This document shows positions 14,338-21,252 of a stretch of DNA of 21,274 bases, piece after piece (positions within the stretch are counted from its first letter, which is position 1; each line of letters starts with the position of its first letter). The stretch covers positions 1 to 21,274 of the forward strand of contig NZ_NCSM01000033.1 in NCBI RefSeq assembly GCF_002224125.1. Direction: 5' to 3'. The position numbers were made by a program, and so were the translations under genes. Under the pieces are notes generated by a model. The model had not been told where the DNA came from and did no database searches. It saw nothing but the letters and a program-made list of their open reading frames with translations. The stretch comes from Streptomyces sp. NBS 14/10 (GTDB lineage: Bacteria; Actinomycetota; Actinomycetes; Streptomycetales; Streptomycetaceae).

Positions 14338-14513
14338 CGGTTACCACCCCGCGTCAGTCGGCCGCGGCCCGCGTCGCCGTCCTTCTTGGCCCCGGGAACG
14401 GGGCGCTCCTCGACCGGGTAGTGGCCGCCGCGGGCCGGGTCGTAAACGGTCTCGTGCTGCGGATCCGGCCGAGTCTGGGGCGCGGTGGGGATGTCACGGC
14501 GCAGGAATGCCAT
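14334..14513 (-). CDS. Small hypothetical protein
   Basis: This is 59 aa from ATG 14513 (GTG 14525 is also possible but sits too close to its GGAAG). The start MAFLRRDIPTAPQTRPDPQHE and the segment YDPARGGHYPVEERP look conserved in small Streptomyces plasmid proteins. It is basic at the C-terminus and has no membrane segment. Its stop overlaps the start of the zinc-ribbon gene. Function unknown. Confidence 0.55.
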   Translation of the reverse strand: MAFLRRDIPTAPQTRPDPQHETVYDPARGGHYPVEERPVPGAKKDGDAGRGRLTRGGNR

Positions 14514-14542
14514 GCTTGGTCTCACCTTCCTTGATCGGGAGG

Positions 14543-14586
14543 CCCGGGGCGGTCGCGGTTGCTGCCAGGCGAGCGACCGCCCCGGG
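14543..14586 (-). terminator. Strong GC hairpin between two small genes
   Basis: Perfect 14-bp arms (14543-14556 and 14573-14586) enclose a 16-nt loop in the gap after the 67-aa gene. No U tract follows on the minus strand. It may be an attenuator or an RNA-processing and stability element within the operon rather than a full terminator. Confidence 0.5.
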
Positions 14587-14592
14587 GTTTCG

Positions 14593-14796
14593 TCAGTTCT
14601 GCTGGTGGTCGACGGCGGCGGCGATGATGTCGCCGGAGGTGGCGCCGTACTGGCGAGCGGTGATCTCGGCCATCGCCCCGGCGCGGATCGCGTCGGTGGC
14701 CTCGGTGCTGAGCGGGCCGTGCACCTCGATCGCGTCCAGGGCTCCGGCCAAGGTGCGGCCGGCCTCCCGGGTCGCGTGCTCGCGCTGCTGGTCCAT
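14593..14796 (-). CDS. Small helical hypothetical protein
   Basis: This is 67 aa from ATG 14796, with GGGAG 5 nt upstream. It is predicted mostly helical (EHATREAGRTLAGALDAIEVHG and TEATDAIRAGAMAEITARQ). There are no Cys, no membrane segment and no recognised motif. It is flanked by strong hairpins on both sides, so its message may be a discrete processing unit. Confidence 0.55.
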   Translation of the reverse strand: MDQQREHATREAGRTLAGALDAIEVHGPLSTEATDAIRAGAMAEITARQYGATSGDIIAAAVDHQQN

Positions 14797-14840
14797 CGGG
14801 CTCCCTTCTGGTGAGCGGCCGGACTGTCCGGCTCCCCTCA

Positions 14841-14861
14841 CCGCCCGCGCAACGCGGGCGG
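14841..14861 (-). terminator. Short GC hairpin
   Basis: Arms of 9 bp (CCGCCCGCG at 14841-14849 and its complement at 14853-14861) with a 3-nt loop lie just after the stop of the 153-aa gene. There is no U tract, so this is a possible attenuator or stability stem. Confidence 0.4.
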
Positions 14862-14883
14862 ATCGGGCAACCGCCAGGCGCGG

Positions 14884-15345
14884 CTAGTCGGCGGCCGAGA
14901 GGATCGCGACAGCGACGGTTTCGGCTCCGTGATGGATCGCCTGATCCAGGAGGTAGGCGCCGCCCAGCGGACCCCCCAGGTTGTAGAACTCCGTCTTGCC
15001 GATCGCTTCCGCCAGGCGCCGCACGGGCTCTCGGCGGTCCGCGACGTAGTGGGTGACTGCGGAGATCGCCAGCGCGGCGGCGGCCCGGCCGGGGGTGATC
15101 CGGATGTCCAGGACGCGCGCACCGACCGCCACAACCGCCGCCTGAGTGCCGACGTACGACGCGACGTGCGCCAGGCAAGCCCGGCGTCCAGCGGCGGCGG
15201 TCGTCCCCTTCTCCGCGTCGTCCACCTGGCCCTTCTTCACGGCCTGGTCGTGGGTCTGCACCCAGTGATCGGCCGCGTCCGCCGCGACTCGGGCGAGCGC
15301 GTACAGGGCTGCGAAGTTGGCCGCCCTGCTCCCCTTGGGCTTCAT
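14884..15345 (-). CDS. DUF3307-like protein of actinobacterial mobile elements
   Basis: This is 153 aa from ATG 15345, with AAGGAG 9 nt upstream. I recognise the pattern of a family common on Streptomyces plasmids, integrative elements and phages: an HWVQT-like motif followed by an Ala-rich segment (residues 27-31 HWVQT), RRACLAHVASYVGTQAA (54-70), then AISAVTHYVADRREPVRRLAEAIGK (near 93-117) and AYLLDQAIHH (near 129-138). The His and Asp residues in these motifs suggest a conserved site, possibly metal-binding, but no activity is established to my knowledge. The middle part is moderately hydrophobic and may insert in the membrane. Confidence 0.6.
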   Translation of the reverse strand: MKPKGSRAANFAALYALARVAADAADHWVQTHDQAVKKGQVDDAEKGTTAAAGRRACLAHVASYVGTQAAVVAVGARVLDIRITPGRAAAALAISAVTHYVADRREPVRRLAEAIGKTEFYNLGGPLGGAYLLDQAIHHGAETVAVAILSAAD

Positions 15346-15388
15346 GTGATGGGCTCCTTTTGGTTACTGATCGTCATCGGCACTTCCC

Positions 15389-15507
15389 CGCTCGCCGGTC
15401 GGCGAGCGAGGTAGAGAGGTAGGTAGCCAGCGAGGTAGAGCCCGAGGTAGGCACGCCGCGACCTGCGGATATCTACCGCCCTTCCCGGCCCCTGGAGGGG
15501 GCCGGGA
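15389..15507 (-). promoter_or_regulatory. Intergenic region with GAGGTAG repeats and two hairpins
   Basis: The 180-bp gap 15346-15525 has no gene. It holds four exact GAGGTAG copies (15408, 15416, 15432 and 15444) plus a partial copy at 15421. A tight hairpin lies at 15389-15397/15400-15408, and a 10-bp stem (TCCCGGCCCC, 15483-15492 with 15498-15507) sits just after the stop of the upstream gene. The stem may attenuate the operon message; the heptamers may be an operator for a second promoter serving the genes below 15345. Confidence 0.5.
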
Positions 15508-15525
15508 GTCGAGCGAGGGGAGGGC

Positions 15526-16467
15526 TCAACCGGCGCTGCTGGGCGGGGTGCTGACGGGCGCCATCACGTCGGGTGATGCCAGGCCCCCGGCGGCCCTCTC
15601 GGCGGGCCCCTCGGCGGGCCCCTCGGCGGGCCCCTCTCCCGCCCCCTGGAGCAGGCGCTCCCGCGCCTCCTCCAGCGCCTCGCGGTGGACCCCCCGAACA
15701 CCCCCCCGGCCGTTCACCTTGAGCTGGTCCCGGACCTCGATTCCTGCGGCCTCCAGCGCACTGCGCAGATCGGTCACGGACCAGCCGGTCACCAGACCGC
15801 GCGACTGGGCCCGGCTGAGCGCGGTGTCCAGGTGCGCTCCGTTCTTGCCCGCCACGTCCTCCAAGATCTGGATCAGGTCGGCGGGGGAGAGCGGGGGTTC
15901 CTCAGCCGGGGGCCCGGCCAGCGGCTCCTGCTCCTGGTCCTGGTCCTCGGCCTCGGCCGCCGTCTTCCGCGCGGCCTCGGCCGCCTTCCGGGCCTCCCGT
16001 GCTTTCGCCACAGCGGGGGAGTGGTACCAGGCGGCCCACCCCCACCCCGTGGGCACCGCGAGGACGAGATACGGCAGGTACGGGCCGACGTCGACGCTCA
16101 CGTGCAAGCGGCCGAGTTCGGCGCCGTTGCGGGCCAGCAGGTAAACGACCACGTACCCGCCAAGCGCCACTCCGCCGAGCCGGGCCACCCAGTCATCGGC
16201 GACCCACGCCCACCCGCGGCTAATCCCCTCGACCAGCCAACCGCACCCCTTGCACACCAGCCCCCATGCCCCGCCCCACCCCCGCTTGAGCAGGACCACG
16301 GAGCCGGAGCCGAGCACCGCACCGGCCCGCAGCAGCAGGGCCTTCGAGGGGACGTACGGCCGCAGCTCGGGCAGCGCAAACGCTCCGCGCCGCTCCCCCA
16401 ACTCGGCGGCGTGATCCTGGTCCTCGGCCGTCTCCTCCGCCGTCTCGGCGGCCTCTGTGGCAGTCAC
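15526..16467 (-). CDS. Membrane protein with C-terminal DNA-binding-like domain
   Basis: This is 313 aa from GTG 16467, directly abutting the upstream stop (TGAGTG), so translation is coupled. Residues 40-155 contain about three hydrophobic segments (near 45-62, 95-112 and 125-147). Residues 150-180 are an Ala/Lys/Glu coiled coil. Residues 190-275 form a compact domain (LSPADLIQILEDVAGKN, then WSVTDLRSALEAAGIEVRDQL, RGVHREALEEA) typical of a winged-helix-like region seen in Streptomyces plasmid membrane proteins. GPAE is repeated three times near the C-terminus, encoded by a 12-bp tandem repeat (15598-15633). Likely a spread protein linking membrane and DNA; the family name is not known to me. 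Confidence 0.6.
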   Translation of the reverse strand: MTATEAAETAEETAEDQDHAAELGERRGAFALPELRPYVPSKALLLRAGAVLGSGSVVLLKRGWGGAWGLVCKGCGWLVEGISRGWAWVADDWVARLGGVALGGYVVVYLLARNGAELGRLHVSVDVGPYLPYLVLAVPTGWGWAAWYHSPAVAKAREARKAAEAARKTAAEAEDQDQEQEPLAGPPAEEPPLSPADLIQILEDVAGKNGAHLDTALSRAQSRGLVTGWSVTDLRSALEAAGIEVRDQLKVNGRGGVRGVHREALEEARERLLQGAGEGPAEGPAEGPAERAAGGLASPDVMAPVSTPPSSAG

Positions 16468-16956
16468 TCAGATCGCCCCGAGCGCGTCAGCGATCTGAAG
16501 CAGCAGGGCCTGGGGGAGGCCCCAGATGCCGCCAGCCGAGGCCCACACGCCCGCCGAGACGATTCCGATGACCGCCGCCAAACCCGGTCGCGGCTCGCGG
16601 AAGTACATCACTGCGGCGAGCAGCGCTGATACGCCACCAGTCCCGGCCGTGCCGAATCCGCCGTCGGTGATCACCCTGGACAGGGAGTCGGACACCTGCT
16701 CACCAGCCGTCCAGATGCTCCCGGCCGTCATGTAGAAAGTGCCGGCGCTCACGCCCATCACGGACGCCTGGGAGGACGTCAGCCGCTTGCGGATCTTGCC
16801 CTTCTTGCCTCCCTCGCCTCCCTTGGGCTCGCGGATGCCCGCGATCAGGCCGGCGGTCAGAGCCACGGCCACACCTCCGGCGCCGACGCTCCCCAGCAGC
16901 GGCCCTTGAATCCCGACCGGGGGTGCAGCCAGCATTTCGCCAAAGTGCTCAATCAT
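16468..16956 (-). CDS. Small integral membrane protein of the spread operon
   Basis: This is 162 aa from ATG 16956, with AGGGGAA about 7 nt upstream; the open frame extends further upstream but overlaps the preceding gene. It has about four hydrophobic segments (near residues 22-42, 66-84, 100-117 and 122-150), with a strongly basic loop GGKKGKIRKR at 49-58. Size and topology fit Spd-type proteins that help plasmids spread along septate hyphae. It is coupled to the following 313-aa gene. Confidence 0.65.
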   Translation of the reverse strand: MIEHFGEMLAAPPVGIQGPLLGSVGAGGVAVALTAGLIAGIREPKGGEGGKKGKIRKRLTSSQASVMGVSAGTFYMTAGSIWTAGEQVSDSLSRVITDGGFGTAGTGGVSALLAAVMYFREPRPGLAAVIGIVSAGVWASAGGIWGLPQALLLQIADALGAI

Positions 16957-16993
16957 GGAGAATTCCCCTATTCTGCTCGGGTTTTGATGTGTG

Positions 16994-17689
16994 TCAGAGC
17001 TGCGAGCCGGGCGCGTACAGCGCCAGGGCGGTGATCGCAGACGCGAGCGGGATACGGGCGAGCAAGGCGAGCAGCCACCACCAGTGGCGCGTGCGGCGGT
17101 CCCACACGTGCGCGATAAGCAGGCACATCCCGCCGCCCAGCACCAGGGCCCCGGAGATCGAGGTCTCGCGCCCGCACTCGGCGATCGCGTCACCCATCGC
17201 CGGTTCGAGCCCGAGCAGCCACCCGGCCCCCGCCGCGCCCGCGTTGGAGAGCAGCCGCCGCGTTCCCTCGCTCAGCGCGGGACGGGTGCGCCCCTCCGTC
17301 GCGGTGTCCACCCACGCCGGGCGCGGGTAGTAGCCGGGCTGAGGCACGAGCCACGCCCGGGGCGCGGCGTCCGTCTCGGCGTCCGGGCGCTGCTCGCCGT
17401 CCGCGTCGAAGATCTCGCCCCACCAGCCGTCCGGGGCGTCGTCTGCGGAGTCCGAAGCGTCGTCTGCGGCAGCCTCATCAGCACGCGTCGCGGAGCCCTT
17501 CGTCCAGCCGTCGCGTCCGGCCTCCCGCAGCCCCTCCCACCAGTCCCGAGCACGGGCGCCGCGCCCCTGCTCCGGGTCTGCCGTTCCGGCTTCGGATTGC
17601 CGATCCGGCATCTCGGCGGCGGTCTTGTCCAGGTGAACTGTGGGCGGCTCCGCCGGGGGCGGGGGCACGTCTGCGGGCCCCCTGCTCAT
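16994..17689 (-). CDS. Membrane protein with long acidic N-terminus
   Basis: This is 231 aa from ATG 17689, which overlaps the upstream stop as ATGA. The first 125 residues are hydrophilic, Asp/Ala/Glu-rich and probably disordered, with WWEGLREAGRDGW in the middle. Residues 130-231 hold about three hydrophobic segments (near 147-163, 180-198 and 203-228), with WDRRTRHWWW between the last two. It resembles the SpdB-like small hydrophobic proteins of Streptomyces conjugative plasmids in topology only. It is the second gene of the GntR-controlled operon. Confidence 0.6.
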   Translation of the reverse strand: MSRGPADVPPPPAEPPTVHLDKTAAEMPDRQSEAGTADPEQGRGARARDWWEGLREAGRDGWTKGSATRADEAAADDASDSADDAPDGWWGEIFDADGEQRPDAETDAAPRAWLVPQPGYYPRPAWVDTATEGRTRPALSEGTRRLLSNAGAAGAGWLLGLEPAMGDAIAECGRETSISGALVLGGGMCLLIAHVWDRRTRHWWWLLALLARIPLASAITALALYAPGSQL

Positions 17690-17883
17690 GACCGCCCCTC
17701 GCACGCGTCGTACGGCCGGCCCCCCATGCCCACGCCCATTGACAGCAGCGCGGCTCGGATCCGCAGCTCATCCCACCCCACCGGGCACACCGCGGCGGTT
17801 TCGGCGGGCAGCGCCAGGCCGCCGCCGACCACGCGGGCCGGGGCGCGGTGACGACGCAGCCGCCACCTGACACCATTCAGCAC
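17686..17883 (-). CDS. Small basic protein, first gene of the spread operon
   Basis: This is 65 aa from GTG 17883, with AGGAG about 8 nt upstream. It begins with a basic stretch (NGVRWRLRRHRAPARVV) and continues with WDELRIRAALLSMGVGMGG. There is no recognised family or membrane segment. Its stop overlaps the next start. About 145 nt of leader separate it from the predicted transcription start, and that leader carries two strong hairpins. Confidence 0.55.
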   Translation of the reverse strand: MLNGVRWRLRRHRAPARVVGGGLALPAETAAVCPVGWDELRIRAALLSMGVGMGGRPYDACEGRS

Positions 17884-17959
17884 GTCGGTTCTCCTCTTCA
17901 CACCACACGGATTGGGTCCGACAACCGCCCCCCGGCGCGCCAACGCCACACGGGGCAAG

Positions 17960-18017
17960 TGCTCAGGTGTTCCAGCACCTGAGCAGGAGCGGCCCCCGGT
18001 TCCAGCCGGGGGCCGCT
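17960..18017 (-). promoter_or_regulatory. Two tandem hairpins in the spread-operon leader
   Basis: The first hairpin has 10-bp arms (TGCTCAGGTG 17960-17969 and 17976-17985, 6-nt loop). The second has 12-bp arms (AGCGGCCCCCGG 17988-17999 and 18006-18017, 6-nt loop). Both have loops made of TTCCAG/TTCCAG. They lie between the predicted leftward promoter and GTG 17883, so they would form in the leader RNA. Attenuation, RNA stability, or termination of stray transcription are possible roles. Confidence 0.6.
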
Positions 18018-18033
18018 TCGGCTGTCGTGAGAT

Positions 18034-18062
18034 AACGTATACGCTAGACGTAGCGAAAGCAA
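18034..18062 (-). promoter_or_regulatory. Promoter of the leftward spread operon
   Basis: On the minus strand, TTGCTT (18062-18057) and TACGTT (18039-18034) are separated by exactly 17 bp and fit a vegetative actinomycete promoter. The -10 overlaps one copy of the putative GntR operator, so repression by the adjacent regulator is expected. It would drive the eleven genes down to the terminator at 12262-12308. Confidence 0.6.
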
Positions 18063-18081
18063 GGGTTGACGTATACGCTAG
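18035..18081. promoter_or_regulatory. Two 13-bp operator copies for the GntR regulator
   Basis: ACGTATACGCTAG occurs exactly twice, at 18035-18047 and 18069-18081, and contains the palindrome CGTATACG. One copy covers the leftward -10. The other lies close upstream of the regulator gene, near a possible rightward -35 (TTGACG, 18066-18071). Position and symmetry suit a dimeric GntR repressor controlling both directions. Confidence 0.7.
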
Positions 18082-18116
18082 TCCCCTTGACGGTGATCAA
18101 CGGAGGGACTGGAGTG

Positions 18117-18962
18117 ATGGCCGCCAGGTACGAAGAAATCGCGCGTGACCTGCGTGAACGCATCACGGCGGGCACGCTCCCGCCAGGCGAACCCCTGCCG
18201 CTCATGCGCGACATTGCCGCGGAATACGGCGTCAGTGACATCACGGTGCGCAAGGCAATGAGCGTGCTGAAGCGAGAGGGTTTGATTGAGAGCCGGCGCC
18301 GAGCGGGGACGTACGTCCGGGAGCACCCGGACCGCGTGCGGCTGACTGTCCGGCACCGCCAGATCGAGCGCGATGAACTGGGGTACTACAGCGGCCCCGA
18401 GGTTCAGCACTGGCGGGCCCTGCCGCACCCGGACGGAGAACAGACACGTGTGACAACCGCCCCCGTCCCGGTCGACGTAGCCGACGCGTTGGGCATCGAG
18501 GCTCACACACCCTTGACAGTGCGAAAGCGGCTCATCGGCGATCCGAGCATCCCCGAGCATCGGCAGCTTGCTGACTCATGGATTGCCGAGTGGGTGGCGG
18601 AAGAAGTTCCTTCGCTCTCCGGGGATACCGGGGTGGGCGGCATGTACGACCGCATTGAAGAGTGGGCACAAAAGCCGTTGCACTGGCGCGAAGAGGTATC
18701 TGCTCGGATGCCGTCGCCAGATGAAGCGGACGCACTGCTAATTCCGCGCACCGGCGTCCCCCTGTTGCGGACGATCCGGATCGCGTATTTCGCTGAGCGG
18801 GGACGTAAGCCAGACAGAATCGTAGAAGTGCAAGATATTCGAATGTCTGCCGCGCTGTTCGCGGTTGGTTATCCGCTGCCCCGTGGCGAGTCGGCTAAAT
18901 GGCCAGTCGCTCCAGCGAGCAGCGATTACTACAGCGCCCCAGATGCGCCGGAACAGAGCTAA
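18117..18962 (+). CDS. GntR/HutC-family transcriptional repressor
   Basis: This is 281 aa from ATG 18117 (GTG 18114 also possible), with GGAGG at 18102-18106; the frame is open further upstream through the operator, which is unlikely to be coding. Residues 1-70 form a GntR winged helix (YEEIARDLRERITAGTLPPGEPLP, then YGVSDITVRKAMSVLKREGL and RRAGTYV). Residues 75-245 fit a UTRA ligand-binding domain of the HutC subfamily. This subfamily includes KorSA and TraR of Streptomyces plasmids, which repress transfer and spread genes and their own synthesis. The divergent arrangement with the spread operon and the two operator copies support the same role here. The inducing ligand is unknown. The gene is noticeably less GC-rich than most of the element. 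Confidence 0.85.
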   Translation: MAARYEEIARDLRERITAGTLPPGEPLPLMRDIAAEYGVSDITVRKAMSVLKREGLIESRRRAGTYVREHPDRVRLTVRHRQIERDELGYYSGPEVQHWRALPHPDGEQTRVTTAPVPVDVADALGIEAHTPLTVRKRLIGDPSIPEHRQLADSWIAEWVAEEVPSLSGDTGVGGMYDRIEEWAQKPLHWREEVSARMPSPDEADALLIPRTGVPLLRTIRIAYFAERGRKPDRIVEVQDIRMSAALFAVGYPLPRGESAKWPVAPASSDYYSAPDAPEQS

Positions 18963-19241
18963 TTCCACGTTCAGGTGACCGTCTTGGCTCGCAGAAGCGG
19001 GCCGGATAACGGATGACCGGCTCACACAGAGTCCAACACGGTGAGCCACAAGGCCGCGTCAAGGCGTAGTCTGTCGGCCACGAAACATGATCCAGAAAGG
19101 CGAAAGCCCCGCCGGGGTGTTCCGGGAGCTTCCACCCTCCCGGCCCGTTGGGGCTCTGCGCTGACCCACCTGTAGGTCTGCCGCTGAGTGTACGGGGGCG
19201 CGTCCCTCACTCACCAGCGGCACCCGGAAAGGACGGCCGGA
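18963..19241 (+). promoter_or_regulatory. Structured leader upstream of the replication gene
   Basis: This 279-bp gene-free stretch precedes the initiator gene. A nested stem is formed by AGCCCC (19105-19110) with GGGGCT (19150-19155) and CCGGGAG (19122-19128) with CTCCCGG (19137-19143). A second, bulged stem pairs 19180-19190 with 19208-19221, just before the ribosome binding site at 19226-19233. No clear promoter was found; TAGTCT near 19072 is a possible -10 without a good -35. The folding suggests post-transcriptional or RNA-based copy control. Confidence 0.45.
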
Positions 19242-20993
19242 TTGTCCGGCGAGTACAACGAGAACGCCGACGCCAGCCAGCGTGCGGAGCTGTACGGCCC
19301 CGAGAACGATGGCTACTACACCAGCCAGTTGCGCGACTGGATCCCGCTGTGCCCCCAGCTCAAGGACAGCGGGGTGCGCCTCTACTGGATCATGCGCGCG
19401 CTGGTGGTCGAGAAGTACGGCCCCGTCCGCAAGGTGACCCTGCTCCAGCTCTGTTACCTGCTGCCCGCCAAGCCGGTGAAGGCCGGCGAGCCGGTGAAGC
19501 CGTCGAGCCTGGCCCGCGTCCGGGGGCTGCTGGCGGACCTGTCCGCCGTGGGGCTAATCAGCACTCCCGAAGGCGGGCCGGTGAAGACGTCCAGCCGGGC
19601 GGGCGCGTCCGGCGCCCCGCTGCGCATCCGGATCAACGACCGGCCCCAGCGCGGCTACAACGGCCCGCGCAACGCCTTCGCATTGCTGGACGCGGTCCGC
19701 AAACCCGCGGCCGAGGCGGCCGAGCGGGCCGTGAAGAAGGAGCGGGAGCGAGCCCTGAAGAAGCGGGCCGAGCAGGCCGCCGCAGGTGCGGGCCAGATTT
19801 CTAGCCCGGACGGTGCGGGCCAGATTTCTAGCCCGCGGGGCCAGATTTCTAGCCCGCGGGGCCAGATTTCTAGCCCGCATCCGGGCGATGACCTGCAAGA
19901 TCGCGAACCCCCGCTCAGTCCTTCCGCTCAGTCCTTCCGCTCAGACCCCGTGCCATCCGTCCGTCCGTCCGTGCCTGTAGGTGAAGCGCACACGACGGAC
20001 ACGGATGGAGGGACGGACGGCGGCAGCGTCATCGAGGCTCAGGCAGAGGGGCCCGCGGCGGCGGTCGGTGGGGCGCCGGTGGTGCCGGTGGTCCGGCCGA
20101 GTGAGGGTGCGGCGGTGCTGCTGGCGGTCGGTCAGCGGGTGCCCGAGTTGGCGGTGTCCGGCAAGGTGCTGCTGGATCAGGGCCTGCGGCTTGATGGGCT
20201 GCTGGCGTCCGGGTGGACGGTAGCCGAGCTGGTAGCAGCGCTGTCGGTGCCGCTGGACGGGCCGATCCGCCGGAGTGCGGGCGCGGTGATCTCGGCCCGC
20301 ATCTCGGCGCTCCCGATCACGCCGGTCCGCCTGGCCCTGGCGGGCGGGGGTGTGCCCCGACAGGTCGACCACGTCGACCACGGGGCCAAGGAGCACCGAC
20401 CGGCCGCGCCCGCGCCCCGGCTGCCGCGCCTGTGTGAGTGCGGCGCCGAGCTGGTGCGCGGCGAGATGCAGTGCCGGTCGTGTGCGGGGTGGCCCGAGTG
20501 CGGCGGCGGGTGCGGGCGGCAGCTGGAGCCGTCCGGGCCGGCCACCTGCTCGGCGTGCACGCTGGCGGAGCATCAGGCGCGGATTGCGGCGGCGGTCGTG
20601 CCGACCGGCGACGGTACGTGCCCCGGGTGGGGCGGGGTGCCGTGCGGGCGGGTGGCCCTGAGTCTGGGGCTGTGCGGCCGGTGCCGGACCGTGGCCGAGC
20701 ACGAGATTGCCGAGGAGGCGGAGCAGGTGGAGCGGGAGCGCGCCGAGGCTGCCTTTGCCGAACTGCGCGGGCAGTGGCGGGAGCTGGAGGAGCTGGACGC
20801 CGAGGCTCGGGCGGCTCTGTGGCTGGAGATCCTGGCGGACGCGTACGCCGAGCACGAGCGCCGGGAGCGGGCGGCGGCCGGGCGGGCCGAGCGGGAGGCC
20901 CGGGAGCGGGCCGAGACTGAGCGGCTGCGGGCGCAGATCGCCGAGGAGAACCCGGAGATGGTGGCCACGCTCACCGCGCGCCGGGCCACCTAG
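19242..20993 (+). CDS. Putative replication initiator with internal iterons
   Basis: This is 583 aa from TTG 19242, chosen because GGAAAGGA (19226-19233) lies 8 nt upstream; a GTG at 19188 has no ribosome binding site. Residues 1-150 look like a winged-helix replication domain (ENDGYYTSQLRDWIPLCPQLKDSGVRLYWIMRAL, then TLLQLCYLLP, SSLARVRGLLADLSAVGLI) found in Streptomyces plasmid proteins. Residues 155-180 are a basic coiled coil. Residues 184-212 are the GQISSP repeats encoded by the iterons. A Ser/Pro linker and an AELVAALSVPL-type helical segment follow. Residues 398-482 carry many CxxC pairs (LCECG, CRSC, CSAC, C-G-C) suggesting zinc binding. Residues 485-570 are an Arg/Glu coiled coil. 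It is the only initiator candidate in the window. Confidence 0.65.
   Translation: MSGEYNENADASQRAELYGPENDGYYTSQLRDWIPLCPQLKDSGVRLYWIMRALVVEKYGPVRKVTLLQLCYLLPAKPVKAGEPVKPSSLARVRGLLADLSAVGLISTPEGGPVKTSSRAGASGAPLRIRINDRPQRGYNGPRNAFALLDAVRKPAAEAAERAVKKERERALKKRAEQAAAGAGQISSPDGAGQISSPRGQISSPRGQISSPHPGDDLQDREPPLSPSAQSFRSDPVPSVRPSVPVGEAHTTDTDGGTDGGSVIEAQAEGPAAAVGGAPVVPVVRPSEGAAVLLAVGQRVPELAVSGKVLLDQGLRLDGLLASGWTVAELVAALSVPLDGPIRRSAGAVISARISALPITPVRLALAGGGVPRQVDHVDHGAKEHRPAAPAPRLPRLCECGAELVRGEMQCRSCAGWPECGGGCGRQLEPSGPATCSACTLAEHQARIAAAVVPTGDGTCPGWGGVPCGRVALSLGLCGRCRTVAEHEIAEEAEQVERERAEAAFAELRGQWRELEELDAEARAALWLEILADAYAEHERRERAAAGRAEREARERAETERLRAQIAEENPEMVATLTARRAT
19791..19877 (+). repeat. Four iterons inside the initiator gene (candidate origin)
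   Basis: GGCCAGATTTCTAGCCCG occurs exactly four times, at 19791, 19818, 19839 and 19860 (steps 27, 21 and 21 bp). Each is an imperfect palindrome (CGGGC ... AGA/TCT ... GCCCG) with an AT-rich centre unusual for this GC-rich gene. Iterons inside the initiator gene are known from the Streptomyces plasmid pSLA2, so this is the best origin candidate. In protein the units read GQISSP. Confidence 0.75.
19911..20023 (+). repeat. Further short repeats next to the iterons
   Basis: CCGCTCAGTCCTT is repeated in tandem at 19911 and 19924, with a partial third copy at 19937. A run of CCGT units (about 19956-19971) can pair with GGACGGACGG around 20013-20022. Together with the iterons these lie in a 230-bp stretch coding for a disordered linker, so the DNA may be under selection as an origin rather than for protein. 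Confidence 0.55.
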
Positions 20994-21006
20994 GCCCCTG
21001 AGCGGC

Positions 21007-21074
21007 CACCTGAGCGCCGACCAGTCCCCCCGCACGGGCTCGCTGCCCGAAAGGGCCTGATCGGCGCTCAGGTG
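21007..21074 (+). terminator. Inverted repeat after the replication gene
   Basis: Perfect 14-bp arms (CACCTGAGCGCCGA 21007-21020 and complement 21061-21074) are separated by 40 bp. It begins 13 bp after the stop codon. It may be the terminator, though no U tract follows. The outer 9 bp (CACCTGAGC) are shared with the first hairpin at 17960-17985. Confidence 0.5.
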
Positions 21075-21252
21075 ATCACACAGCGCCGCGCGCGGGAACC
21101 GCCGGAAGCCCGATTCGGCCGGCGGCCCCACATTGCGAAAGGCGGCGGCGCTGGACAGCGCGCGGCCCGGCCGCGCGGATTCTTCACGGCCGGGCCTTGA
21201 ATTGCTCTTTTCATCTATCCTCTCACGTTCCCATTGATATTCAACCGTTACC
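21075..21252. other. Non-coding right end with small palindromes and AT-richer outer part
   Basis: No gene is seen. The inner part holds short inverted repeats: 21099-21105/21119-21125, 21148-21152/21157-21161 and 21159-21167/21169-21177. Clusters like this are typical of Streptomyces telomeres, but the spacing differs. From about 21197 to 21252 the base composition falls sharply towards AT, with TTGAAT, TATCCT and TTGATA segments that could be promoter parts for the first gene if the molecule is circular. Confidence 0.5.

Noticed and set aside
15598..15633. 12-bp tandem repeat as a regulatory element
   Set aside because: It is in frame and simply encodes GPAE three times at a low-complexity protein end.
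19791..19877. CRISPR array
   Set aside because: The repeats are 18 bp with 3-9 bp between them, lie inside a coding frame and have no cas genes nearby; iterons fit better.
19941..21131. 396-codon open frame antisense to the replication gene
   Set aside because: It is a mirror of a GC-rich coding region with no start signal; the plus-strand frame has Cys motifs, a coiled coil and a good ribosome binding site.
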